NCBI GenBank assembly: GCA_904063045.1
Contig: CAJFCJ010000005.1
Coordinates: forward strand, 2,598,165-2,662,164
Direction of reading: 5' to 3'
Source of the DNA: Dimorphilus gyrociliatus
Lineage: Eukaryota; Annelida; Polychaeta; Dinophilidae
Length of the DNA: 64,000 nt
Shown: in pieces, positions 39,201-50,808 of the stretch
Position numbering within the stretch: the stretch's first letter is position 1
How the letters are laid out: every line of letters begins with the position of its first letter
Notes under the pieces: generated by a model
What the model was told of the DNA's origin: nothing
What the model saw: the letters and a program-made list of their open reading frames with translations, nothing else
Database searches by the model: none
Translations under genes and position numbers: made by a program

Positions 39201-40745
39201 TCCATGAACCCCATTTACCATTGACTTTATTTAAATTGCATCTATCTATTTGATTTTTGATGTGTTTTAAGTTTTTTCCAATCATTAACTTATAACAATT
39301 CACCTTCTCCACATCCATAATTGGAAATGTTTGCTCAACTTTAAGTAATTGTTTTACAGTATCATTCCATAATAATTTTATTGTTTTCTTAAGTTTTGGC
39401 AAACAATATCTACCAAAACCTATACATTTTCTAATTCTAACACTTTGAATGGATTGCCAAGATATTATAGTTTTACAATTGTCGTTTATATTTTTAGGAC
39501 AAGCTGTCCACGCCGTCCAAACTGTCCATTCCTTTCGGCATCTGGGTAAGTTTTGTAGTTTACCCTCGACGTTTACCTCTTGCATACAACTTCTAAATTG
39601 AGCCATTAGTCTATCCGTAAACTATTATGTATTATTAAAATTAATAGAAATAATATGCAAGTAAAAGAAGGTTTAAAATATATTTACTGGATCAGAGCTA
39701 ATCCATCGTTCTTGCCTTAATCTTGTATCCTCTTTTAGAACTCCTTCACATGTATATTTATCCTTTGGTTCGTTTCTAATGCACATTCGCTTCCTATAAG
39801 CCATAACCTTTTTCGAATAGCATTCAGTTGGACAATGCCACTTTGAACCAGACTCAAATTTAAGCCACGCACCCCAATGTATATTTAATTGCGGTTCTCT
39901 TTTAGCCGTACGACTATTATTGCACAAGCAATTCGTTATCTAAGACGTTATTTAGAAAAATATTTAATAAAACATTTAATTGATATATTCACCTTTAAAA
40001 CTGACCTTTACCTTACCAATTTTACCAGGACATTTGAAGCGAGAATTTCTACTTTTCTTAGTCTTTTTACAAAATCTAATATATTTTGATTTATTAATTT
40101 TATAGCAAGATTCACGACATTCTGACAAACTTTTCCATTTCGTCCATTCACCTGTAAAATCACCATCCTCAGTACAATCAAATCCAGAGGTTTCGCAATC
40201 AATAAATTTTGTTTGACTTTCCCCATCTTTATCAAATCCGCAAGCAATTGGATGCTCCGCTCTACAATCGATTAATTCATCCATAAACACTTTACAACTA
40301 TTACATATTCTAGAGAAAGGCTGACGACCTAACTAAATTTTAGGTCAAAAAAAAAAACAAACAAAGATAAAGAGTTTTTAATTAAAAAAAATTAAAGAGT
40401 CCAACTTTTTCCCAACACTTTCTTCTACAAACACCGGAAGCTTCCCAATTTGACCATGTATTATTTCTTAAGATGTAATCATCTATTTATTCATTAAGAC
40501 ATCGGATTATAATTGCTTATCATTACTTTTGAAGAATGAATAATAAAAAATCTACCTTTTTCATTAAAGTCAACTGTTTCAATATTTTTTAATAATTTTT
40601 GATTTTCACTACTAATTAATTCAATGTTAATTGGTTTTTCATTATCCAATAAATTGAGGGTATTACTAAAATCTAGACGATTGCAATTAATTAATAATTC
40701 ATTAATTAATATATTTATTAAAAATTCATTAAATATATTAAACAT
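30212..40745 (-). CDS. Single-pass membrane protein with TSP1 repeats and two Ig domains; hosts the chitin synthase in an intron
   Basis: Exons (minus): 40745-40556, 40482-~40385, 40332-40012, 39939-39688, 39621-39160ish, 39098-38277, 30719-30391ish, 30289-30212. Most junctions are phase 0. About six TSP1-like modules are visible (NTWSNWEASGVCRRKC; GEWTKWKSLSECRESC; WGAWLKF...CPTECYS; EWTVWTAWTACP; GSWSMWSRDCDVTCGW|GRRSRIRYC; GWTEWTLLECNATCSPGG). Two Ig-like domains follow (LNCNILA...IYWTFNG...GVYTCEAEY; FSCNADR...IRWYKK...). The second Ig is cut at ...MNKVS and completed 7.5 kb away by IKGMKRKHEGEWKC. Then come a membrane helix (GAILIPIIITSFFLICVGF) and a ~60-residue tail ending RKIEDILS. 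The order TSP1-Ig-TM is the reverse of UNC5. Probably a cell-surface adhesion or guidance receptor; no signalling domain. The N-terminal signal peptide is not clear, so a 5' exon may be missing. Confidence 0.7.
30993..38212 (+). CDS. Chitin synthase with N-terminal degenerate myosin head
   Basis: About 18 exons from ATG 30993 to the stop at 38212; exon 3's donor near 31492 and the junction near 33889-33963 are less sure. The first half follows the myosin motor fold (FADNVMFFLEPENLPKSFLS; RTHIYSLAKMVFDDF; GEYNFHILYQLYYGG; YIYNKHVFKDPQDSF; FGIKHFLNDE). The P-loop GESGAGKT position reads GDILNNDN, switch I reads FDNRIQSK, and switch II reads MDSPPLFQ. The second half is a family 2 glycosyltransferase with multiple membrane helices and all chitin synthase marks: CATMWHE, LALDGD, GEDRWLC, QRKRW, NWGTRE. 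It polymerises UDP-GlcNAc into chitin at the plasma membrane. Myosin-head chitin synthases are known in lophotrochozoans. Here the motor looks catalytically dead and may serve only as an actin-binding or scaffolding part. Confidence 0.9.
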
Positions 40746-41311
40746 ATCTCTATTTAAAATAAACAAAATAAACAAATATAATAATCGTCATTTATATATG
40801 TTAATTTTTATTGGTAGTTAATTCATACTTATAGGCCTACTATTTTTTTTAATTATTAAATGAAAAAGAGTTTAATTAGTAGGGGAGGCCTAATAAAAAA
40901 TATTTTAAGATATCGAGTATTTGAATGATCGCCTAGATATAATCTATTTTTATTAACTACTTATTATAAAGATAAGACAATTACTAATCAGAGTTCGTAT
41001 CTTGTCTTAGGAGTTTCTCGATTTGCTTTGTAGCGATAACATTTTCAAAATACAGTCTTTATATTCATTTTTGTTATCTGAGACTCAAAGAGCTGATACG
41101 TAATATCAGCTAAATCTAAAGATCATTTATATCAATCTGAAGCAATTTCTCCTGGGGATTCGTATAATTAAAAAAAGAATCATTTTAATTAAATGAAAGA
41201 GTAAAATTTCGTTTAAATAGACTTAAAAGCATTTTATTAATAGATCTTTTATCTTAACTTATTAAGTGTAAATATAGCAAACGCTTAGTAATCTTAACTC
41301 TACCGTAAAAG
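40746..41311. other. Intergenic between divergent TSP1/Ig and SLC22 genes
   Basis: AT-rich; probably holds both promoters and possibly a missing signal-peptide exon of the TSP1/Ig gene. No clear exon found. Confidence 0.4.
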
Positions 41312-43491
41312 ATGCTTTTTGACGATATTCTTGGAGAAATTGGCGAATTTGGGCGTTATCAAATAGTTTCTTATGTTGTCCTTGGAATGTTAGCAATACC
41401 TGCTGGATGGCATAATTTAGGTATTACCTTCTATGGTAATAAATTACATCATCATTGGTGTAGAGTTAAAGAACTCGATGAATTTAATAATTCAATAAAA
41501 TGGAATGTTGCAATTCCAAGAGATGATAGCGACGATAAATTTGAATGGAATAAATGTAGAATGTTTAATTTGAATTATTCAAGTTATAGACGTGAAGATT
41601 TTCTAAACTGGAATAGATCTATTAGCGAAAATGCAGGGACAATTGAATGTAATAATGGCTGGGATTTTGTTACTGGCTTTAGAACCGTTATGCAAGATGT
41701 ATTTTTTTATTTTCTTTTCTTTTTATTATATCTGTTATTATTCTATTATTCATTGTTATCAAAACAGTAAAACTATTCAATATCTCCATTTTAATCTTCC
41801 TTTTTATTTCTATTTATCAGTTCAATTTGGTTTGTGGAAGGTCTGCTTTAGTTTCTTTAATTCAAAGTATTTATTTTACTGGTTTCCTTCTGGGTACTAT
41901 TGTTTGGGGTCAATTCTCCGATTCGTAAGATATAATAATACTGATAACAATATTTATTAAACTTTTTGCATTAACTACTCTCTTAGTCGTGGTCGGTTAA
42001 AAACTGTTTTGATAACTGTAGTAGTTCTTATTGTATCTTCTATTGCTGCCGCGTTTGTACCCTCAAATAATGTAGGATATGGTCTCTTTGTTACTTTGAG
42101 ATTCTTTGTTGGCTTTGGAGTGGGTGGTTCATATACTACTGCCTTTGTAATGGGTAAATAATTGAATAGAAAATAACCTTTACTATAATAATAAATCTTC
42201 TTAGCAATGGAGATTATAGGACCAAAATTTAGAGCTAAAGCTGGAATATTTGTTCAAGTGTGGTTTGCTCTTGGCTTCATGACTTTACCTTATATGGCTA
42301 AAGCCATGCCTAATTATAGAACATTGCAGTTAGTTACAGGCGCTATACCAGCTGTGTTTTTACTATGTCCTTTGTAAGTTAAAACTGACATAAGCCTATT
42401 AAGTAAAGAGAAACTAATTAATCCTATTTTTAAAGGGTAATAGACGAAAGTGCTAGGTGGTTAGTAGCTGAGAATCAAGATGAAAAGGCAGCTAAAATCC
42501 TTGAAAAGATTGCAAGATGGAATAATACAACATTACCCGCCAATTTGAATTTAGAGGAAAATCGTAAAAATATTGTATCGGATCGGAAATATACAGTTGC
42601 TGATCTAATAAAAACTCCAAACTTACGTAAAATTACCTTAAATATGTGGGTTAATTGGTTAGTAGTTAGTCTTGTTTATTATGGACTTTCGTTAGAAGCA
42701 GGAAACATGGGAAATTTAGATTTTTACCTATCGAATTTTATCTCTGGTGCCGTTGAAATTCCTGCATGTCTCTTCACTATTCTTATATTAGATAGAATAG
42801 GAAGAAAGATACCAGTTTTAGGTACAACCCTATTTGGAGGAGCTAGCTGTCTGATTGCAATAGCCTTTATGAAAAATACGAATTGTAATTTAGAATAGAG
42901 TGGATTGTTTTATTGTTTTAATATATTTCTAATTTTTAGCCGTAGCATTGACAGTTTGTTCTGTTATTGGTAAATTCTTTGTCAGCATGGCCTTTGCTGT
43001 TATTTACGTTTGGGCTGCAGAAGTATTCCCAACAGTTGTAAGAAATGTTGGTGTTGGTGGTTCATCAATGGCGGCTAGAGTAGGTTCTCTCGCTGCTCCT
43101 CAAATAGGACGTTTGGTAAAATTTAACAACTATAAATAATTAATAGTATTATCATCTTATTTATTTTCTATATAATTTCTTAGAAAGAAACGTGGAGACC
43201 TTTACCATTCGTTATTTTTGGAGGTACTTCTCTAATTTCGTGTGTTTGTTCGTTTTTCATACCGGAAACCCTTAACAAACACCTTCCAGAAACCATTGAA
43301 GATGGTGAACTATTTGGAACGTAAGTAGTCAACACTAGATTTATTGTAGATTAGAAAATGTACATTCAAAATCAAATTTTGGTTTAAAATACAGATCGAA
43401 AGCTAAAGTAAAGCCAATAGAAGATGAAGTTTACACTATTTCCAAGTCAGATTTAGGACAAGAAAACCTAGATGATAAAAAAAAGGAATAA
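41312..43491 (+). CDS. SLC22-family organic ion transporter
   Basis: Nine exons, all in frame: 41312-41698, 41821-41924, 41987-42153, 42205-42373, 42436-42884, 42940-43115, 43184-43320, 43395-43491, with one boundary approximate. The N terminus MLFDDILGEIGEFGRYQ and a large extracellular loop with Cys and N-glycosylation sites are typical of organic cation/anion transporters. Major facilitator signatures are present: WGQFSDS|RGRLKT after TM2, ESARWLVAENQDEKAAKIL, and a second DRIGRK loop. TM11 carries VYVWAAEVFPTVVRN. The tail is short and acidic/lysine-rich (DLGQENLDDKKKE). It should move organic cations or zwitterions across the plasma membrane; the substrate cannot be told from sequence. 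Confidence 0.9.
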
Positions 43492-43952
43492 TCTTGACTT
43501 AATGCATATTAGATAAAACATAATTGTTCGATTCAAACATATGTTAAGTAGGCTAAATGATAAATGGTTGTCGCTAAAATATCAAATAATACATCAATAT
43601 ATTGTGTATACAGTTTTTAAACCTTCCCTACTGTTTAGCTTTATAAGTCCTACATAAAGAGAGACATCACTGTTTACGAATTGAATATACACAGTACTAC
43701 AATAAAGCATATATGTATATACTTAAATATATTTATATACTTGTATATAAATATATATATATATATGTTCATAGAGGCCTTTTTAATGTATGTACTTAAG
43801 TATAAGATGGTATATTTATAAGCTTTCTTTATCATAGACAAGCATGTGTTCATAGTAAGCACTATCAATGTATAAACTGACACAAACCGAAACAAAATCG
43901 TATATACAAAAAAACAAAATGAAAAAAAAAATAAACAAAATGCAATAATATT
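43492..43952. repeat. Convergent spacer with AT-rich simple repeats
   Basis: Between the stops of SLC22 and the transposase-derived gene. Contains TA/AT microsatellite-like stretches at about 43735-43770. Confidence 0.5.
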
Positions 43953-46798
43953 TTATTCGAGCGACTCGTAAGATTGAACCAATGTTCCCTCCTTTGTAAC
44001 TGTATAATAGGTTCCGTCAATACCTTGAAGTATGGTGCCTGGGGGATAACTTTCAGCTGCTTCTTGAGGATCTGTATAAACTTCTTGTTGTTGTTCTTCT
44101 GCTTTGATGTACATATTTCGTTGATCATCTACTCCAAATTCGGTGCTATATTCGTCTGCTGATCCTTCAGGAACAGGAACAGTGATAGGCTGGAAAACTG
44201 AGGTTGAGATGGGATTCACTAACTCTGTGGCGGTAACAGTTAAAGAGCCTCTTGTAAATTGAACTGGTTCTGATGCTGACTGGGCTTCCACCATAGAGTC
44301 TGAGTAGCTCTCCTCTGGTTCGGGATTTAATAAAATAGGCTCAGTTGCTTCATGAACTGTTTCAACAATAGTTGGTTCTTTTTTCTCAGAGCTATGCATT
44401 TCAATTATGCGAACAGTTTTTCCATCTCTTCCGACTATACGAATCCTGGATTTCTCTTTTCCCACTCTAGTGGGAAGCTTAATGCAATATCCTGATTTTC
44501 CTGATACAGGATCAACTCGAGGTTGAACTTCCGGCTGAATAGTTTCTGTAACAAATCTACCTGATGATGTTGAAGACATAACTCGAATTTTTCTTGAGTT
44601 TCCATTTTCCGATGATAATGATTTCATAATATCACCAGAATGTATATGAACTCGGGGTTTAACACGTATAATTTTCGTTGACTTTTTATCAGGTGATTCG
44701 TCAAAAGCCTCCTGAACATTTGCATTGCTGATGGAATCAATAGCTGCTTGGATTCTTGCTTGACGTTCACTTTCAATAGTGGCAACTTCTACTTCTTCGG
44801 CCACTCCTTCAGTGCTGCTCAGGGCAGGTACATTTCGTGAGGTGCTCAATTCTCCAGTTGCTTTCTTGTAAGTAATTTGCTGAGGGTTTGTTCGGGCAGA
44901 GACTTCTGTTTCACCAACTAGACTCTCTTCATCCTGCTGTGACTGCTGCTCTTCTACGGCTTGTTCTGAAGTTTGAGAGGATGGTATCGTTGCATATTCA
45001 TGAGATGATAATGTTGAAAGAAGATTTAAACCAGCCAAAGAGTCGTCTTGAGGTGGTGTTCGGGCAGGAGGTGGGTAAGTTCTGATCATGGGTCCGCTGG
45101 GGGGTGGAGGGCTTTGAGGCCTATTGGCCATCATCAAAGTTGCAGAATGCATACGTTCGGGTGTAATTGCTAAGTCATTGAGAGGATAGAGACCGTTATG
45201 TAAAAATTTTCTGACCATATCCTGTGTCCAACTTTGTTTCCTCCAGACTTTTTGAAGTATCATAGCTAGTGCTCTCTGATTAAAGCTTTCGCCTGTATTT
45301 TCAGATTCCCATTTTCTGGCTTTTTCCGTCATCGTGGTTTCTAAATTATGAGACACCGAGTGATCCAGCGGCTGGAGGAGGTGGGCAACTCCGGGAGGCA
45401 TGGATATAAGAAATATACGCTCTTCTTTGGCTCTATTCATTAATTGCATCGATATGGTGCTAACTGGTTGGGACAAAAACAAAGCGACAGGCCTAACTGG
45501 AGGTATACGTTTGATAAAACTATCAAACCACCAAAGCATCATATCATCATTTACACGACCATCATACGAACACACAAAAGTAGCATCTGGATTAGTCTCC
45601 TTTGCAGAAGAGAGTTTCAAGCGTTCACCTTTAAAAATAACGAATGGAGGTAACATGATACCCTCCGCTGAACATGTCAATACCATAGTAAAATTTAAAT
45701 AAACATTCACTCTGACATCATTAGCCACATAAATTCTATCGGGTTTGGTTATCAACCTTTGCCTTTTCAAAGTATAATTTGCAATTTCAAAAAATCTTCT
45801 TAACAAACCCTTTTGTTTATTAATACTTGGGACTGGTGTTTTTTGGTTAGTTCGATGAAATTCAATTCCAGGATGTCTTCTCATAAAGCCTCCTAACCAA
45901 TTATGGCCCGGTATGGTATTCTGGTATGGACTCTTGTGGCCATAATTTAATCTGAGTATTTCACCAGCCCTTTCCCTAATATCTTGACAACGAACTAGGA
46001 AGCCAGCATGAGCCATATCACGTATATAATGTACCAGTTCTAACTCTTCTTCAGGTGAGAGTACTGTTTTAACCCCAGGTCTTGCGCCATGCATTACTCT
46101 ACCATTTACTCGATCTTTCAACGAAGAATATGGTACATTAAATCTTCGAGATGCAGCGCGAATTGTTATTTTATCAGCTCGAACCATATTTAAAGCTTCT
46201 TCCATGTCTTTTTGTCTCCATTGCAATCTATGAGCGAAAGGACGAGGTTTGGGCCTTTTTTTGAGTCTATGTCTTTTCCCGCCACGGCCAATACCTTCTA
46301 ACACACTGTGTATTCCATCATCATCCATATCGTCGTCGGGATCCGCTGAATAAGGATGATGTCTACTTTGCAAAGAACTATAGGTATCGTTCTTCATTTT
46401 ATGTCTAATCTCACTTTTAACTTCCTCTTCAGCCCCAATTACAACCTATTTTTAAAAAACAAAGTTTAGTTATAACGAAATGATGGGCCTTCATTTTAAT
46501 AATAACAAAGCATAAAGCAAAATGGCGGCAATCGCGTGATATTGATTGTAAAAGATTGAACCTGATGTGTCTCTACAATTGAATCGTCCATCATCTCTTG
46601 CTGATCATCATCTTCATTCGAGTCTACTATTTGTTCAGTAACTTCTATTCCTTGAACATCGCTCAAATTGTTTGCAGCTTCGTCTTCGTTTTCGTCATCC
46701 CTATATTCATCTTCAGTCGGCTCATCTTTCACCGACTTATTTTTTCTCGGCGACTTTGCCGATGTGAATCGTCTCTTCCTCTGTCCCCTTTTCGGCAT
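43953..46798 (-). CDS. Domesticated pogo/Tigger-type transposase, probable DNA-binding regulator
   Basis: Two exons: 46798-46562 (MPKRGQRKRRFTSAKSP, basic then acidic) and 46445-43953, phase 0. Modules in order: basic nuclear-localisation-like segment; acidic stretch; psq-type helix-turn-helix (MEEALNMVRADKITIRAASRRF...SSLKDRV); CENP-B/Tc5-like second DNA-binding segment (ELVHYIRDMAHAGFLV...GHNWLGGFMRRHP); DDE superfamily core (TMVLTCSAEGIMLPPFVIFKG; HLLQPLDHSV). A ~350-residue tail follows, rich in S, T, E and P. The expected DET of the first catalytic block is reduced to YVANDVRVN, and the second block, normally LDGHxSH, reads LSQPVSTIS. Only the last Asp survives. No terminal inverted repeats flank it, and it has an intron and a long non-transposase tail. 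This points to a host gene. Confidence 0.85.
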
Positions 46799-47516
46799 TC
46801 GGAATACAGAGCGAAAATATAAATTAATATATGAAATTTCGCTCGACCAAAATGGCTGAAAACTAATGTACTCTCGTTTTCTCTCGCGTACCCTCGTTGT
46901 ATACAACTGATAGAGGTTGTTGGTTGCCCAGCAAGCTATTGATCGGGAAATTCTGAACGGGACCACTGAACCACACTAATCTCTGTTTCTTTCTGATAGG
47001 CCGACGAAAAAACCTCTAATATTTACAATGAAATTGTATAAAGATAGTCTGCTATTTATGCACAACCTACTGCGTAAAAGGCAAAGTATATATAACAATG
47101 TATTATGGGATTTATCCTAAACGCATACAACTTTTACTGACCAATAAAATCAATTTTAAAAGAGACAGATCTACGAAATAAACAAACAAAAAATATATGT
47201 AAGCTGATTGGTCAATTCAAATAAAAAGATTAACTGATGAATGTCATGAACTTCCACACCACCCAACCCAAGAGATTAGATAAAGCACTTGATATAAGTA
47301 GTTCTTATTTGAAACATGTTAACCTAATTATTTATTACTAGATAAACAAAGAACAATTAACAATAATTCGGTGTAGCACTCAAGATAATGCCAAAGGATA
47401 GAGGCAGTGTACAAATTATGTAACATAGTATTATGAGTTAATACCACAATTATATTATGCAGGTTTAGTCTTTTCAACTAAAGACAAAGAAAAAAACACT
47501 AATTGCTCTCACAATC
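46799..47516. other. Upstream of the transposase-derived gene / 3' of the coiled-coil gene
   Basis: About 700 bp, AT-rich, with no recognised element. Presumed promoter of the gene at 46798. Confidence 0.4.
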
Positions 47517-49946
47517 TTATGAGAATTGATTTCTCAGTAATAAAACATCTTCTTTAACAGAACTAACTTGTCTAGTAAAATTAGTTAAAGCAGTTGCTTG
47601 CTCTTCACTTTTAAATACCCAATCCATCCTTTCCGTTTCTAAGCTGTTCACTTTTCTCCTTAATTCATCATTTTCATTTGATAATTTCGTAAATTTTTCA
47701 TCTGCTTTCCCTAATTCAATTTGTAGTTGATCAACAGTTCGTTGTAAATCGGAATGAGCTGAAATTACTTGATTAAGTTGGACTGCTAACTCTTTCCTCT
47801 CTGTATTAGAATTATCCATGGAAACCTTCCAACCAATTTCGGCAAGTCTATTCTTTTCGGTCAGTTTATTTAGGTTGTCTGTCACCTTCTTTAATTCTTT
47901 AACAGCGTCATCACGACATTGAATAGCCACTTGAAAATCTCTTTCCTTTCTCTGACAAGTTTCCTCAAGAACCGATAATTCCGATTTGAGACGATTTTCC
48001 TCTGATTTTGACAAATCAAGATCCCTTTCAGCTATTGTTAATGTATCTTTAAGTTCTTGAACTGAATCACGCAATTGGTAGACTTCCGTTCTCGTAAAAC
48101 CTTGAAAAGAAAGAAAAAATGTATTATACGAAGCAACTTACAAAATAAAGAATATAAAGCAATTTTACTGCTATTTTCCATTTCCTTTTGTAAGCTTTCT
48201 ACACGCGATTCTAATCGGCCTTTTTCATACGATAGTCTTTGCTTTTGCTCAGTTAAATCTTTTAAGGTCTTCTCTAATTTCTCCTGCGCTCTTGAATGCT
48301 GAAAAGAATTGCTAATTCTTTCTCGAAGTTGTTTAATTTCTATTAAAAGATTGTCTCTTTGTTTTTCAACTCTTTTCAACTCTTCAACAAGTTCATCTAT
48401 TTGACTATCGGCGTTCTGTCTTTCCCTAACAACATGATCCAACGTTTCGCCAACTTCATTTAATGCACTATCTTTATCTTTGATTATCATTTCCTGTTCA
48501 TTTCTCATAATATCAATTTCCATATTTCTTTCATTCAATATAGATTCGTATTCTTTAATTTTCTTTAATAGTTCATTTTTTGCTCTAACTTCAATTGTAA
48601 GTTGCTTTTTCAATGCTTCATGATTATTTGAATGTTGACTGTATTTTCTGTTTGAAAAAATCAATACATTTATAATGTTAAAACTATATTTATTTATACA
48701 AATACCTTGCTTTTTCCGCATTTTCTTCGCATTCAGCAATCAGTTTAGCATTATGGGCGGCAGCGTCCTTTAGAGCTTTCTCAAGATGAGAATCTCGAGA
48801 TGAGGACTCAGCGCTGGCTTTTTGAACTTTCTCCAATTGCTCATTCACATTTAAATATTCATCTTTCAGTTTCTCAAGATCTATAATTAATTTCTCTCTC
48901 TCTTCTTGAATTTGCTCGTATCGTTGTGAAATATTATCTCTCTCAGCTCTAGTAGTTTCTAATGTTGTCTCTAATATAATTCTCTTTTGTTTTTCTGTTG
49001 ATGTCTCATATTGAGCTCTAAGAATTTCTTGTTTCAAAGTAGAACAATTAACAGATAATCTTGTTAAATTCTCCTTTTCAGTAGAAGAAAGATATTCAAC
49101 TTCCTGAAATCTTTTCTGAGAACTTTCGTGAGCTTCTTCGAGGCTTTTCCGAACGCTAATTTCCCTATTTAATTCAGCTTTTATTTCAACAAGCCTTCTA
49201 TCGAGTTTAATATTCTTCTCTTCATATTCAGAAGATGATAATTTATACTTGTTTGCTTCATTTTCTGCTTTTTTCAAACTTCTCCTTAGTAATATGATCT
49301 CCCTTTGTAAATTAGAAACTTCCTTCTCATATGCCTCAGTTGCAAGAGATAATTTCTCTACTTTCTTCTTCTTTAAAACCTTCTTGTCGACTCTAATTAT
49401 TTAAATAAAGCGCAAATTAACTGATTTTATGCGGCGAATTTAACGTCAATTTATTAATTCCTTCTCTATTTAGCAAACACTACTAGTATTCAAATAGAAT
49501 AAAACGTGCCGAAATAGAAAAATACTGATTTTTCTTTATACTAGATTTACAGTTTAACAACAGTTTACAAAGCCTTTTATTTACCTAGGCTGTTCAAAAG
49601 AAGATTTAAACGTTTTAACAGAGTTTCCCAATTTACCAGCGTTTTCGGTAAAGAATAGATCCTTTTGGTTACCATTAAGAGACAAAGATGCCACTGAAGC
49701 CGCCATATCTTGAGTATCTCTCTCAGCAACCGTAATTAGTTTATGTATTCTATCTAAGGCCTTTTCTTCAGGATCCTCGAAAATCTGTAACAAGTGTTGA
49801 CATGAAATACTTTGTTTAACAAGTAACAAGAAATTAAGTCGATTGCAAAAGAAATAACAATTATCCAATACAACAATAAAAGCAAAATTACGAACTTTAT
49901 GAGTATATAAATCTTGATTTGGGTCCAATTGAAATGATGGGTACAT
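47517..49946 (-). CDS. Long coiled-coil protein (possibly CCDC150-like)
   Basis: Five exons: 49946-49896, 49784-49585, 49392-48706, 48647-48169, 48100-47517, with frame kept at each junction. The protein begins MYPSFQLDPNQDLYTHK|IFEDPEEKALDRI and then becomes almost continuous coiled coil for more than 550 residues, rich in E, K, Q, L and R with clear heptads. The block EISVRKSLEEAHESSQ followed by NCSTLKQEILRAQYETSTEK resembles vertebrate CCDC150 in spacing, but coiled coils match many families by chance, so no symbol is given. CCDC171 or centrosomal/ciliary coiled-coil proteins are alternatives. No enzymatic domain. It ends LLLRNQFS. Confidence 0.7.
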
Positions 49947-50808
49947 AATTGAAAATCATATATTTAAATATTCTTTATTTGGTTGTTTAGAGAGCGGAGA
50001 GTGTTTTACTGAAGTACCAGTTTCGTTTCCAAGCATCGAACTTCGGATAAATATTATGCTAAAAGAATATAAACATAACACAAAGTTTATAGTTTAAAAG
50101 TTTAGTTCTATAGTAAACCTGTTAAGTATAATGAGAGGCAGCAAATATATCTTGACTTTATTTACGAGGCCAGGCTTGAAACGAGAATTGCCCTAATCTA
50201 ACGAAATGCAGTTTCAATAGACATTTAAGAGATATTAAGGTCTAATAAATCTTGTTGAGTGTATTAAAAATCTTCAACTCAATTTGTATTTTGACATTAA
50301 TCGTTAATATAATTGCTTTATTTCAATATCTCCTGTTATACACATATATATCGTGTATATTTCTAAATTTGTCTGAAGAAATGATATTAAAATTAATATT
50401 AATATACTAATATAATTATTAAATAAATAAATTAATTAAAACCTTCGTTAAACTTTCCGTTGTTCTGTTTAAAATATTTAAAGAACTTTTGTTTTTAGAT
50501 AACATTAGACAGAGATTTTTTGGCGGGAAAAAATTAATATGTTTTTAGTAAAATATACAATTTATATTGTATTTTTTTTCCATTGTTTAAAAAATTATCT
50601 TCCAATATTCACTTACTTGCCGTATATATTGATATAGATAGTAACAATTAATTTTAACTAACAGATGGCGCTGTATATACTACATCTACCGTTCTGTGAA
50701 CGAATATTTACTATATAAAATATCATTTTTATTGAGATTACCAAGTTTTAAAATTATTTTTCACTAAAAAAATAATAGCAATTTTCTGGATAATTAATCT
50801 TCTCCATA
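49947..50808. promoter_or_regulatory. Divergent upstream region of the coiled-coil gene and WBP4
   Basis: About 860 bp between two divergent starts. AT-rich, no gene; presumed promoters. Confidence 0.4.

Noticed and set aside
43953-46798. Active DNA transposon copy
   Set aside because: Catalytic residues are lost, there is an intron and a long added tail, and no terminal inverted repeats were seen nearby.
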